Source of the DNA: VGNY01 sp964549635
GTDB lineage: Bacteria > Chloroflexota > Dehalococcoidia > GIF9 > UBA5629
DNA: 64,000 nucleotides
Assembly: GCA_964549635.1 (NCBI GenBank)
Contig: CAZJVJ010000005.1
Span: forward strand, 1-64,000
Direction: 5' to 3'
The notes below the pieces were generated by a model that saw nothing but the letters and a program-made list of their open reading frames with translations, did no database searches and was not told the DNA's origin. The position numbers were made by a program, and so were the translations under genes. Numbering within the stretch: position 1 is the stretch's first letter; each line of letters opens with the position of its first letter. Below are positions 41,509-49,325 of this stretch, in pieces.

Positions 41509-42936
41509 ATGAAGAAGTCGGATGATTTTGCTTTTCTTGATGCTACTGCTCAAGCTGAGCTAATACGGCGGCGCGAAGTTACCCCTTTAGAGCTGGTAGA
41601 TGCTGCTATTGAACGAATTCACCGTTTGAATCCTTTACTTAATGCTGTAGTCACACCTATGTATGAGCAGGCACGTGTCGCGGCTACAGGCAAGTTGCCC
41701 GAGGGGCCATTCACTGGAGTGCCGTTTTTGATTAAAGATATTGTGGCTTCCTATGCAGGTGTCCGCATGACACTTGGTTCGAAATTTTTCAAGGACATGG
41801 TACCTACGCAAGATAGTGAACTGGTAGTGAGGCTGAAACGTGCCGGTTTGATTATTCTAGGAAAGACAAATACGCCGGAGTTGGGACTTTTGCCGACAAC
41901 TGAGCCTTCTCTGTTTGGGCCTAGCCGTAATCCATGGGACACGAACAGGACTACCGGTGGCTCTAGCGGCGGTTCAGCAGCAGCTGTAGCGACGGGGATG
42001 GTTGCCATGGCCCATGCTAATGATGGCGGTGGCTCCATCAGGATCCCGGCCTCCTGCTGTGGTGTATTCGGGCTTAAGCCAACTAGGGCGCGTAATCCCT
42101 TAGGCCCAAACTTCGGCGATTTAATGGGTGGTCTTGTTGTGGAGCATGCTGTGACTCGCACGGTTAGGGATAGTGCTGCGTTGCTTGATGTAACGTCGGG
42201 TCCGGATGTGGGCGACCCATACTGGGCTCCGCCGCCAAAACGGCCGTTCCTGATGGAGGTAGGTTCTAGGCCTGGACGGCTTCGTATTGCCTTTACCAGT
42301 AAAGCGCCTACCGGTGTTCCTGTGCATGCTGATTGTGTTAATGCGGTACAAGATGCTGCGGCACTTTGTGCTGAGCTCGGGCATGAGGTGATTGAAGCAA
42401 CGCCGAAAATTGATGGGGAACTGGTAGGCCGTAGTTTTATGACTGTCTGGTCCGCGGGTTGTGCCTGGACTATAGATACTGCAGCTTTAGCGTTGAATAG
42501 AAAAGTCATCCCTGACGATTTTGAACCAGCCACATGGGCAGTTTACGAAATTGGAAAAAAGCTGAGTGCATCGGACTATCTGGGTGCCGTAACAATCCTT
42601 CAAGCAATATCCCGAGATTTTGCCCGCTTTTTTGTCGATTATGACATTTTGCTCACTCCTACGCTTGCTGAGCCGCCGTTACCTCTTGGCTCCTTCGATT
42701 GTCCACCGGGAGACCCTCTTTGGGCGCAACGGCGTGCTGCAGCGTTCTGTCCCTTCACACCGATTTGTAATATAACGGGGCAGCCTGCTATGTCGGTACC
42801 TCTCTATTGGAATGCTGATGGTTTGCCAATAGGCACGCATTTTATTGGGCGTTTTGGTGATGAAGCTACTCTTTTTCAGCTTGCAGCCCAGCTTGAAACA
42901 GCCAGGCCGTGGGCAAATCGCCGACCACCGGTATAA
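41509..42936 (+). CDS. Amidase signature-family enzyme
   Basis: A 475-residue amidase of the GatA-like signature family, with the Ser-cisSer-Lys triad: Lys76 in FLIKDI, Ser152 in TTGGSSGGSAAA and Ser176 in NDGGGSIRIPA. It hydrolyses a C-N amide bond; the substrate is unknown. It is unlikely to be GatA of the tRNA amidotransferase because no gatB or gatC is adjacent and the C-terminal part resembles stand-alone amidases. The ATG follows GAGGTATGG-like purines. Confidence 0.9.
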   Translation: MKKSDDFAFLDATAQAELIRRREVTPLELVDAAIERIHRLNPLLNAVVTPMYEQARVAATGKLPEGPFTGVPFLIKDIVASYAGVRMTLGSKFFKDMVPTQDSELVVRLKRAGLIILGKTNTPELGLLPTTEPSLFGPSRNPWDTNRTTGGSSGGSAAAVATGMVAMAHANDGGGSIRIPASCCGVFGLKPTRARNPLGPNFGDLMGGLVVEHAVTRTVRDSAALLDVTSGPDVGDPYWAPPPKRPFLMEVGSRPGRLRIAFTSKAPTGVPVHADCVNAVQDAAALCAELGHEVIEATPKIDGELVGRSFMTVWSAGCAWTIDTAALALNRKVIPDDFEPATWAVYEIGKKLSASDYLGAVTILQAISRDFARFFVDYDILLTPTLAEPPLPLGSFDCPPGDPLWAQRRAAAFCPFTPICNITGQPAMSVPLYWNADGLPIGTHFIGRFGDEATLFQLAAQLETARPWANRRPPV

Positions 42937-43012
42937 GCCTGAGCCCTGGGCATGTAGGCAAGGTTTATAAAGTTATCTAGTCACAAAGTGTTCTTGTAGG
43001 CGATTTTAACGC

Positions 43013-43040
43013 TTGACAAACTGGTCTAGTTCCTTATAGG
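43013..43040 (+). promoter_or_regulatory. Putative promoter of the histidine kinase gene
   Basis: Perfect TTGACA (43013-43018), 16-base spacer, TATAGG (43035-43040). It would start transcription about 70 bases before the kinase ATG at 43118. Confidence 0.4.
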
Positions 43041-43117
43041 CTAAAGGCTACATTGAGTGGTTTGTGGCAGTTTTTTGACGAAGGGTCAAAAAGATGAAAT
43101 TTTGAATGGTCGGGTAG

Positions 43118-44305
43118 ATGGAAGAGGTTCAGCGTTATAAAGTGCTTTATCGGATTGCCCAGAAGCTCAATTCTAGTCTAGCCCCTCAAGAGGTATTGCG
43201 AACAATCGTCGAGGCCATTTGTGAAGCAGCAATGGCTAAAGGTTGCTCCCTCATGCTGTTGACTTCGGACGGGCAACAGTTGATCCATACAGTAGCTCAT
43301 GGTTTAAGTGATTGGTATGTTCGTAAGGGAACGGTGAAAGTAGATGCTGCTATTGCCGAGGCACTTGAAGGCAAACCAGTAGCAATCATTGATGCTACTG
43401 CCGACCCTCGCGTTCAGTACAGGGAGCAGGCTAAAAAGGAAGGAATAGTTTCCATGCTCTCTTTACCACTGATGCGCCGTGGCCAGGTTATCGGTATTCT
43501 GCGCATTTATACCTCACAACCACACGAGTTTACTGAAGAGGAGACAGAATTTTTTGGTGCCTTGGCTAACCTTGGTGCTATTGCTTTAGAGAGGGCGGAG
43601 TTATTGGAGGAAGAGAAGAGACGGTTTCTTCACTTTGTCAGCATAGCTGCTCACGACTTGAAAGCGCCTCTTTCCGCTATACAGAGCTTTTTAGGCGTGA
43701 TGCTTGGTGGGTATGCCGGAGAGTTAAACGAAAAGCAAAAACACATGATGGAAAGAGCCAGTCAGAGGATTGCTGAGCTGCTTAACCTAATTAGCAATTT
43801 GCTTGACATACCTCGGATTGAGGTGGGCCAGCTCGTTCAGGAGATGACGGAGGTATCGCTGGCTCAGGTAATAGAAAGTTTTGCCGAGGAAGGCGCTAGC
43901 CTGGCACAACAAAAAGGAATAAAATTTACAGTTCAAGTACCTCGAAATCTTTCTTGTGTTTTTGGTGCACCGTCCAGGTTACAGCAGGTAATCACCAATC
44001 TTGTGAACAATGCTATTAATTATACAAGTGAAGGTGAGGTCATAGTGCGGGCAATGGAAACGGATAACGAGATTCTGGTCGAAGTAGCTGATACTGGCTG
44101 CGGTATTCCGGCTGATGATTTACCCAAGGTATTTCAAGACTTCTACCGGGGTAGCAATGTTGGCCCAAAAGGAACAGGTTTGGGGTTATCTATATCTAGG
44201 AGGATCATAGAAGCCCATGGCGGCAAGATTTGGGTGGAGAGCCCATGCCCTGAAACTGGTAAAGGGAGCAAGTTTTCCTTTACGCTTCCTAAAAAGATAA
44301 AGTGA
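43118..44305 (+). CDS. GAF-domain sensor histidine kinase
   Basis: A 395-residue soluble kinase with no membrane segment. GAF domain at about 10-160 (VEAICEAAMAKGCSLMLLTSDG, VSMLSLPLMRRGQVIGILRIY), HisKA with the phospho-acceptor His179 in SIAAHDLKAPL, and HATPase with N box VNNAINYT, VADTGCGIPADD (G1) and GTGLGLSISRRIIEAHGG (G2). It probably senses a cytoplasmic small molecule or redox state. Two receiver-only regulators follow on the same strand, likely partners. Confidence 0.93.
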   Translation: MEEVQRYKVLYRIAQKLNSSLAPQEVLRTIVEAICEAAMAKGCSLMLLTSDGQQLIHTVAHGLSDWYVRKGTVKVDAAIAEALEGKPVAIIDATADPRVQYREQAKKEGIVSMLSLPLMRRGQVIGILRIYTSQPHEFTEEETEFFGALANLGAIALERAELLEEEKRRFLHFVSIAAHDLKAPLSAIQSFLGVMLGGYAGELNEKQKHMMERASQRIAELLNLISNLLDIPRIEVGQLVQEMTEVSLAQVIESFAEEGASLAQQKGIKFTVQVPRNLSCVFGAPSRLQQVITNLVNNAINYTSEGEVIVRAMETDNEILVEVADTGCGIPADDLPKVFQDFYRGSNVGPKGTGLGLSISRRIIEAHGGKIWVESPCPETGKGSKFSFTLPKKIK

Positions 44306-44377
44306 CCAATTAGTTTTGAGACTACATAAGCTAGATAGTCCTGTTTCATCAGAAATTGGATTCGGCTTGTTGCGGTT

Positions 44378-44386
44378 TGATATAAT
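44378..44386 (+). promoter_or_regulatory. Extended -10 promoter before the first response regulator
   Basis: TGATATAAT, an extended -10 (TGn-TATAAT at 44381-44386), with a similar TTTGATATAA repeated 26 bases later. No consensus -35. Transcription from about 44393 would give the regulators a message independent of the kinase. Confidence 0.35.
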
Positions 44387-44439
44387 TTATAGGTTGCTGT
44401 TTGATATAACTGAATGTGTGTGGAAAGGTATGTGACTTG

Positions 44440-44844
44440 ATGGCAAGTAAAAAGATTTTAGTAGTCGATGATGACCCTGATATTCTGGATGCGATAGGCA
44501 TGATTCTGGAGGCCCGTGGCTACGAGGTGGTGTTCGCACGTGATGGTGTAGAGTGTCTCAGCAAGCTCGGCATAGAAAAGCCAGACTTGATGATACTCGA
44601 CCTTCTGATGCCAAGGATGGATGGTTTTGCTGTCTATAAAGAGCTTAAGTCTCCGAAGTGGCTTGAATTCCGAGATATGCCTGTTCTTATTTTAAGTTCG
44701 GTGCGAGAAGAAGCCAGCCGTCGCCGCTACGAGCTAGAAACTGGTCAAGAGCTGAAAGCAGACGAGTATATCGAGAAACCTATATTACCCGGGGTATTGC
44801 TAGATTGCGTTGAAAAGCTACTTAAGCGAAAACAACGTGTCTAA
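44440..44844 (+). CDS. Receiver-only response regulator 1
   Basis: A 134-residue CheY-like receiver without an output domain. The acidic pocket is in VVDDDPD (residues 8-14), the phospho-acceptor is Asp54 in DLMILDLLMPRMDG, with a switch Ser in VLILSSVREE and Lys in EYIEKPI. I chose ATG 44440, which gives the standard MASKKILVVDD start; a GTG at 44416 would add eight residues. The insertion SRRRYELETGQELKADEY is longer than in CheY. Confidence 0.9.
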   Translation: MASKKILVVDDDPDILDAIGMILEARGYEVVFARDGVECLSKLGIEKPDLMILDLLMPRMDGFAVYKELKSPKWLEFRDMPVLILSSVREEASRRRYELETGQELKADEYIEKPILPGVLLDCVEKLLKRKQRV

Positions 44845-44877
44845 TGTGTGATACAAATGCTCTGAGGAGGCAGCAGG

Positions 44878-45270
44878 ATGACAGAACGCAAAAGCAAGAT
44901 CCTTTTGGTTGACGATGACAGGGACTTTGTGGAAGCGACCAAGATGGTATTGGAGAGCAAGCCTTATGAAGTGATAGTTGCCTACGATGGAGACGAAGGG
45001 CTCGCTAAGGCAAGGCAAGAGAAACCTGATTTGATTATTTTGGACATTATAATGCCGGTGAAAGACGGGTTTCGGGCAGCAGAGCAGATCAAGAAAGACC
45101 CTGAACTCAGCAAAATCCCGGTCATAATGCTAACCAGCTTTGCTGAAAAGGGTGGCGAGACTTCCCTAAGTGTAAGTCAGGGTCTTATGCTCGATACTGA
45201 GGATTACGTTGATAAACCGGTGGCTCCTGAGGAGTTGCTGAGGAGAGTGCAGCGGCTGCTCAAGAAATAG
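44878..45270 (+). CDS. Receiver-only response regulator 2
   Basis: A 130-residue CheY-like receiver. VDDDRD at residues 11-16, phospho-acceptor Asp56 in DLIILDIIMPVKDG, switch Thr in VIMLTSFAEKG and Lys in DYVDKPVAPEELL. It has a strong AGGAGG ribosome site and follows regulator 1 by 33 bases. The two are clearly related and probably arose by duplication; having two single-domain receivers suggests a phosphorelay or an off-DNA output. Confidence 0.92.
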   Translation: MTERKSKILLVDDDRDFVEATKMVLESKPYEVIVAYDGDEGLAKARQEKPDLIILDIIMPVKDGFRAAEQIKKDPELSKIPVIMLTSFAEKGGETSLSVSQGLMLDTEDYVDKPVAPEELLRRVQRLLKK

Positions 45271-45297
45271 TTTAGTTGTTTTCCCCTTTTGTAGCTT

Positions 45298-45771
45298 TTA
45301 TTGCTGACAAAATTTGGTATGCATGTCTCTTAGCCGTCTGGCGATAACTCTTGCTAACCCCTTCATTATCTCGTAACCGATTGCATGATCCTCGTCCATT
45401 AACTTGTTTAGCTCACTACCTGATACTGATACTAAGGTAGTGGTCCCGACACTGATGGCTGACATATTGCGGGAGTGGGGTGGTATCAATGATGACCAGC
45501 CCAAAACATCCCCCTTTGTGACCGTATCGACGCGCACCAGTGTCAATTTTTTTTTGCCTTCCCCACGTAACGCAATTGCAAGGCTTACTGTCCCCTCCTC
45601 TACAATGTAGAAGTCCCTTGCCTCGGTATCTGCGCTAAATATAACCTGTCCTGACCTGTAACTATGCTGACGCCAGGATGGGAGAGTTGCTATCTTTTCC
45701 AGGTGACTGTCGTTGAGTCCCAAAAACAGCTCGCACCGCTTAAGTATTTGTACAATTTGTGCGGGTTTCAA
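45298..45771 (-). CDS. Cyclic nucleotide-binding domain protein without DNA-binding domain
   Basis: A 157-residue protein that is essentially one cNMP-binding domain: LKRCELFLGLNDSHLEKIA at the start, YRSGQVIFSADTEARDFYIVEEGTVSLAI, then TKGDVLGWSSLIPPHSRNMSAISVGTTTLVSVSG and a C helix (ARVIARRLRDMH). The phosphate-cassette Arg is not in its usual RxA form, so nucleotide binding is unproven. No helix-turn-helix follows, unlike Crp. It converges on the response regulators. Confidence 0.85.
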   Translation of the reverse strand: MKPAQIVQILKRCELFLGLNDSHLEKIATLPSWRQHSYRSGQVIFSADTEARDFYIVEEGTVSLAIALRGEGKKKLTLVRVDTVTKGDVLGWSSLIPPHSRNMSAISVGTTTLVSVSGSELNKLMDEDHAIGYEIMKGLARVIARRLRDMHTKFCQQ

Positions 45772-45985
45772 TACAAAAATGTCCTTGTCAATTAGTTTTA
45801 CGATTTATGAAATGGTGTTCTCTCGAAATCATTATAGCTAGCTTTAATGGTGCGGTAAAGTCAAGCAACTTTTGTACTTGTAGCGGTAAATCGTTTGATA
45901 TTTTTCATCTGGCTGATGTGGAAGCTGCAGCCAAGAAGCTTTAGACAAAGTCGATTGGCAGCTATTGAAAATCAGTCTTTATTTT
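45772..45985. other. Intergenic region before the redox cluster
   Basis: Divergent region between the cNMP protein and the molybdoenzyme gene (45772-46194). A 45-codon plus-strand frame from 45807 lacks a ribosome site and a known family, so I do not call it. The only clear signal is the promoter at 45986-46014. Confidence 0.4.
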
Positions 45986-46014
45986 TTGACAGATGTTTGA
46001 AGATATATTAAACT
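45986..46014 (+). promoter_or_regulatory. Putative promoter of the 46-53 kb redox operon
   Basis: Perfect TTGACA (45986-45991), 17-base spacer, TAAACT (46009-46014; 4 of 6). It would start transcription near 46021, leaving a leader of about 170 bases before the TTG start at 46195. A leader of that length leaves room for regulation, but I recognise no riboswitch. Confidence 0.4.
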
Positions 46015-46194
46015 GACTTCAGATTAGTAGGCAAATAGCGGCTGCAGAGTGGTGAGTACGCTGTTGCATTTGAGTGCGTGATTATGGTTTGATATTATTT
46101 GTTCTAGTGTAGCCAAAAGTTTGAGTGAGTGGGCTGTGGTTGTGGCTTTCCAGTGGCTGGTCTGTCTGGTTGATTTGTTGGAAAAGGGACGGAA

Positions 46195-48846
46195 TTGGAG
46201 GCAATAACTATCACGCTCAATGGCCGAGAGGTAAGTGGCCGGCCCGGGATGACTGTCCTTGATCTGGCCCGTGAATCTGGCATAGAAATTCCAACCCTTT
46301 GTCATGATCCCCTTTTGGAGCCTATCGGTGCCTGTCGCATTTGTATAGTTGAAGATGAGCGGTCGGGTGCCTTGATGGCGTCTTGCGTTACTCCCATAGC
46401 GCCAGGTATGGTAATTGACACTAAGTCGCCTAGGGTACAGGAACGCCGCAAGACTATAATCAAACTAATGTTGGCTAGCCATCCTGACTCCTGTCTGGTA
46501 TGCGATAAGGGTAACCGTTGTCAACTACGTGAGATTGCCGCAGAGATGGGTGTTGGGCTGGTGGATTTTCACAAGATTCCGCAACCGGCTACTGTCCAGG
46601 AAGTCAACCCATTCATCGAACGCGATTTGAGCAAGTGTATACTTTGTGCCAAGTGTATCCGTGCCTGTCAGGAGTTGGTTGGACAAGGTGTAGTTGACTA
46701 TCTAGGCCGGGGTTTCGTCTCAAAACCAGCAACGCTAGGCGACCTACCATTGGAAAAGTCTGAGTGCACATTTTGTGGAACATGCGTAGCATTATGTCCT
46801 ACTGGCGCCATCATGGAAAAGGAGAAAATTTACCGGGGAACCGGCGTGACAAGTGTTCGCACCATATGCCCATATTGTGGTTGTGGTTGCAGCATTTGCC
46901 TGGAGATAAGGGATAACCATTTGGTCCGAGTCAAGCCAGACAGAGATAATCCCTTGAATCGTAGCATTTTGTGTGTCAAGGGGAGTTACGGCTGTGATTT
47001 TGTGCACAGTCCTGAAAGGCTGTCCAGACCTTTGGTGAAAGTTAATGGTAATTTTAAGGAGGTGTCCTGGGATGAGGCGTTGGCAGTAGTGGCCGATGAG
47101 TTTAAGCGGATAAAAGAGACTTCTGGCTCTAACAGCCTAGCTGTCTTCGGTTCATCCAAGTGCACCAACGAAGAAAATTATATTCTGCAGAAATTTGCCC
47201 GGTGTGTGCTAGGTACTAACAATGTTGACAACGGTAGTCGGTTGTATGGCCCTGCCGGTCTGGTGGCCCTCTATGAGGCTACTGGCATGTACGCCAATGT
47301 AGACCCCTTAGAAAATCTGGAACGTTCTGAGGTGATACTGGTTATTGGGGCTGATCCATCGTCCTCGTTACCTGCAGTGGAATATGCCATCAAGCGTGCG
47401 GTTAGACGTAGGGGAACCAAGTTGCTAGTGATAGACCCGAGGGGAACAAAGCTTACCGCCTGGGCGCATATTTGGCTAAGACCCAAGGTTGGTACAGATA
47501 GGGCTATTTTGAACAGTATGGCCAGCGTAATTATATACGAAGGCCTATTCGATAAAGAGTATATTGAAAATAGAACAGACAATTTTGGGGTGTTTACCGA
47601 GACCTTAAAGCACTATACCCCAGAATATGTAGAAGCGCTCAGCGGTATTTCAGCCGAGGAGATCCGGCAGACTGCTCGGCTCTTTGCCACAGCAAGACAG
47701 GCCTCTATTGTTTACGGTAGGGGTATTACTCAGCATTTTAATGGAGCGAGCTGTGTAGCTGCACTTCTGAATTTGGCCATGCTGATTGGAGCTAACGGTG
47801 ATGGTCGTAATAGCATTTATGAACTAACCTGGGAAAATAATGGCCAGGGCGCTTGTGATATGGGTACACTGCCAGATTTTCTCCCCGGGTATCGCAGCAT
47901 TAAAGATGCTCAAGCCAGGGAGAGATTTGGAAGTCGGTGGGGATGTCAGTTGCCTATGGATGAAGGGCTGACAGCCCTGGAGATGATTATCGGGATAAGG
48001 GAGGGAAAGATAAATGGAATGTACATAGTGGGTGAAAATCCGGCAGTTAGTTTTCCACATTCAACCTTTGTCAGACAGGCTCTAGAGTCACTTGAGTTCC
48101 TTGTGGTACAGGACATGTTTCTAACAGAGACAGCGAAACTGGCAAAAGTTGTTCTACCTGCCGCTAGCTTTGCTGAAAAAGAAGGCACGGTCACGAGTTT
48201 CGACGGCGCTGTGCAGAAGTTGCGGAAAGCGTTAGAGCCCCCCGGTGATAGCCTGCCAGACTGGGAAATAATACTCAAGTTGTCCCGAAGAATGGACTAC
48301 CCGATGTCGTATACTTCTCCTGAGGAGATTATGGCTGAAATTGCTGAATTGGTTCCTTCATATCAGGCTGTGAATTATGCTTTTTTGGAAAGGAGGGGAT
48401 ACTGTTTCCGCGAGCGGGAATTTTCATATAAACCGAGACATTTTTCTATAGTTGAGCATGTCTCGCCAGAGGACTCGGCTGATGGGTATCCTTATACACT
48501 ATTGACCGTGACCGTATTGTATCAGTTTGGCTCCGGCTCCAGAAGCTTACGTTCCTCACGGTTGAAAAAATTTTCGCCCGAAGCTTTTTTGGAAATGAGT
48601 GCATTCGATGCCAAAAGCCTAAAGGTTCAAGAGGGTGACAAGATTAGGGTGATATCACCAGTTGGTGCGTTGACTGCTATGGTGAAAATTAATGAAACTC
48701 TCGATGCGGGTATGGTCTTCATGCCTGTATCGTTTCCGGAGAGTCCAGCCAGTGGACTTTTCGAAATTGTCTTGGATCCGGTAACGAAGTTGCCGGCCTT
48801 AAAGGTGTGTCGAGTGAAGCTGGAGAAAGTGGGAAATCATGGATGA
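46195..48846 (+). CDS. Molybdopterin oxidoreductase, NAD-linked formate dehydrogenase-like but without Cys/Sec active site
   Basis: An 883-residue catalytic-subunit homologue. N-terminal 2Fe-2S domain (PTLCHDP, GACRICIVE), His-Cys cluster (HPDSCLVCDKGNRCQL), two 4Fe-4S motifs (CILCAKCIRAC and CTFCGTCVALC), then the molybdopterin domain opening with CPYCGCGC and ending with a cofactor-binding C-terminal domain. In formate dehydrogenase the segment after GTNNVD reads CARV-U-HGPSVAGL; here it is NGSRLYGPAGL, with no Cys, Sec or His. A formate reaction is therefore doubtful. TTG start with AAGGGA upstream. Eight-base overlap with the next gene. Confidence 0.88.
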   Translation: MEAITITLNGREVSGRPGMTVLDLARESGIEIPTLCHDPLLEPIGACRICIVEDERSGALMASCVTPIAPGMVIDTKSPRVQERRKTIIKLMLASHPDSCLVCDKGNRCQLREIAAEMGVGLVDFHKIPQPATVQEVNPFIERDLSKCILCAKCIRACQELVGQGVVDYLGRGFVSKPATLGDLPLEKSECTFCGTCVALCPTGAIMEKEKIYRGTGVTSVRTICPYCGCGCSICLEIRDNHLVRVKPDRDNPLNRSILCVKGSYGCDFVHSPERLSRPLVKVNGNFKEVSWDEALAVVADEFKRIKETSGSNSLAVFGSSKCTNEENYILQKFARCVLGTNNVDNGSRLYGPAGLVALYEATGMYANVDPLENLERSEVILVIGADPSSSLPAVEYAIKRAVRRRGTKLLVIDPRGTKLTAWAHIWLRPKVGTDRAILNSMASVIIYEGLFDKEYIENRTDNFGVFTETLKHYTPEYVEALSGISAEEIRQTARLFATARQASIVYGRGITQHFNGASCVAALLNLAMLIGANGDGRNSIYELTWENNGQGACDMGTLPDFLPGYRSIKDAQARERFGSRWGCQLPMDEGLTALEMIIGIREGKINGMYIVGENPAVSFPHSTFVRQALESLEFLVVQDMFLTETAKLAKVVLPAASFAEKEGTVTSFDGAVQKLRKALEPPGDSLPDWEIILKLSRRMDYPMSYTSPEEIMAEIAELVPSYQAVNYAFLERRGYCFREREFSYKPRHFSIVEHVSPEDSADGYPYTLLTVTVLYQFGSGSRSLRSSRLKKFSPEAFLEMSAFDAKSLKVQEGDKIRVISPVGALTAMVKINETLDAGMVFMPVSFPESPASGLFEIVLDPVTKLPALKVCRVKLEKVGNHG

Positions 48847-49324
48847 TGAGATTAAGCCACGGGCCAATTTGGCGCAGATAGCGGAGCTTATAGATAATTA
48901 TAAAGGTCAGAGATGGGCATTAATACCACTCCTGCAGAGGATTCAAGAGGAGTTCGGTTATATTCCTCACGAGGCGGTGCAGCCCATTGCCAGAGCCTTG
49001 GGCTTGTTCCCGGCGCAGGTACAGGGGGTGATTACCTTTTATGCGCAATTATATACCAAGCCGCAGGGCAGAAAAGTTGTCAGGGTATGTCGTGGGACCG
49101 CCTGTCATGTCCGTGGTGGAAAGACGATATTGAAACTGGTGAAACAGCAATTGGGGGTTGAAGAAGGTGAGACTACCCCTGATTACGAATATACACTGGA
49201 AACAGTTGCCTGCATCGGCGTTTGTGCTCTAGCGCCGAACATAGTTATCGGTATGACAACCTACGGACATATGAATCCCAAGAAAGTAGCGCAGTTATTC
49301 GGTGAGAGAAAGGCTAAGGAATAA
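48839..49324 (+). CDS. NuoE/HoxE-like 2Fe-2S subunit
   Basis: A 161-residue thioredoxin-like 2Fe-2S protein of the NuoE family. An N-terminal helical domain (LLQRIQEEFGYIPHEAVQPIARALGLFPAQVQGVITFYAQL) precedes the cluster domain with CRGTACHVRGG (two Cys) and ETVACIGVCALAPN (two Cys). It mediates electrons between the FMN subunit and other clusters. It overlaps the molybdoenzyme gene by 8 bases and is followed immediately by the NuoF-like gene, so they are subunits of one complex. Confidence 0.93.
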   Translation: MDDEIKPRANLAQIAELIDNYKGQRWALIPLLQRIQEEFGYIPHEAVQPIARALGLFPAQVQGVITFYAQLYTKPQGRKVVRVCRGTACHVRGGKTILKLVKQQLGVEEGETTPDYEYTLETVACIGVCALAPNIVIGMTTYGHMNPKKVAQLFGERKAKE

Positions 49325-49325
49325 A

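Noticed and set aside
41751..42533. A 260-codon minus-strand frame opposite the amidase
   Set aside because: It overlaps the full amidase core, and the translation is Ser/Pro/Ala-rich without any family pattern. The amidase motifs on the plus strand decide the coding strand.
41509..42936. GatA subunit of Asp/Glu-tRNA amidotransferase
   Set aside because: No gatB or gatC neighbours, and the C-terminal region matches stand-alone amidases better. The general amidase call is safer.
45759..45944. A 61-codon plus-strand frame (or 45 codons from 45807) upstream of the redox operon
   Set aside because: It has no ribosome site and no recognisable family, and it partly overlaps the 5' end of the cNMP gene. 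It cannot be told apart from chance.
46195..48846. Naming the 883-residue molybdoenzyme fdhA
   Set aside because: Overall it looks like an NAD-linked formate dehydrogenase subunit, but the Cys/Sec and His of the active site are missing, so the name would overstate the evidence.
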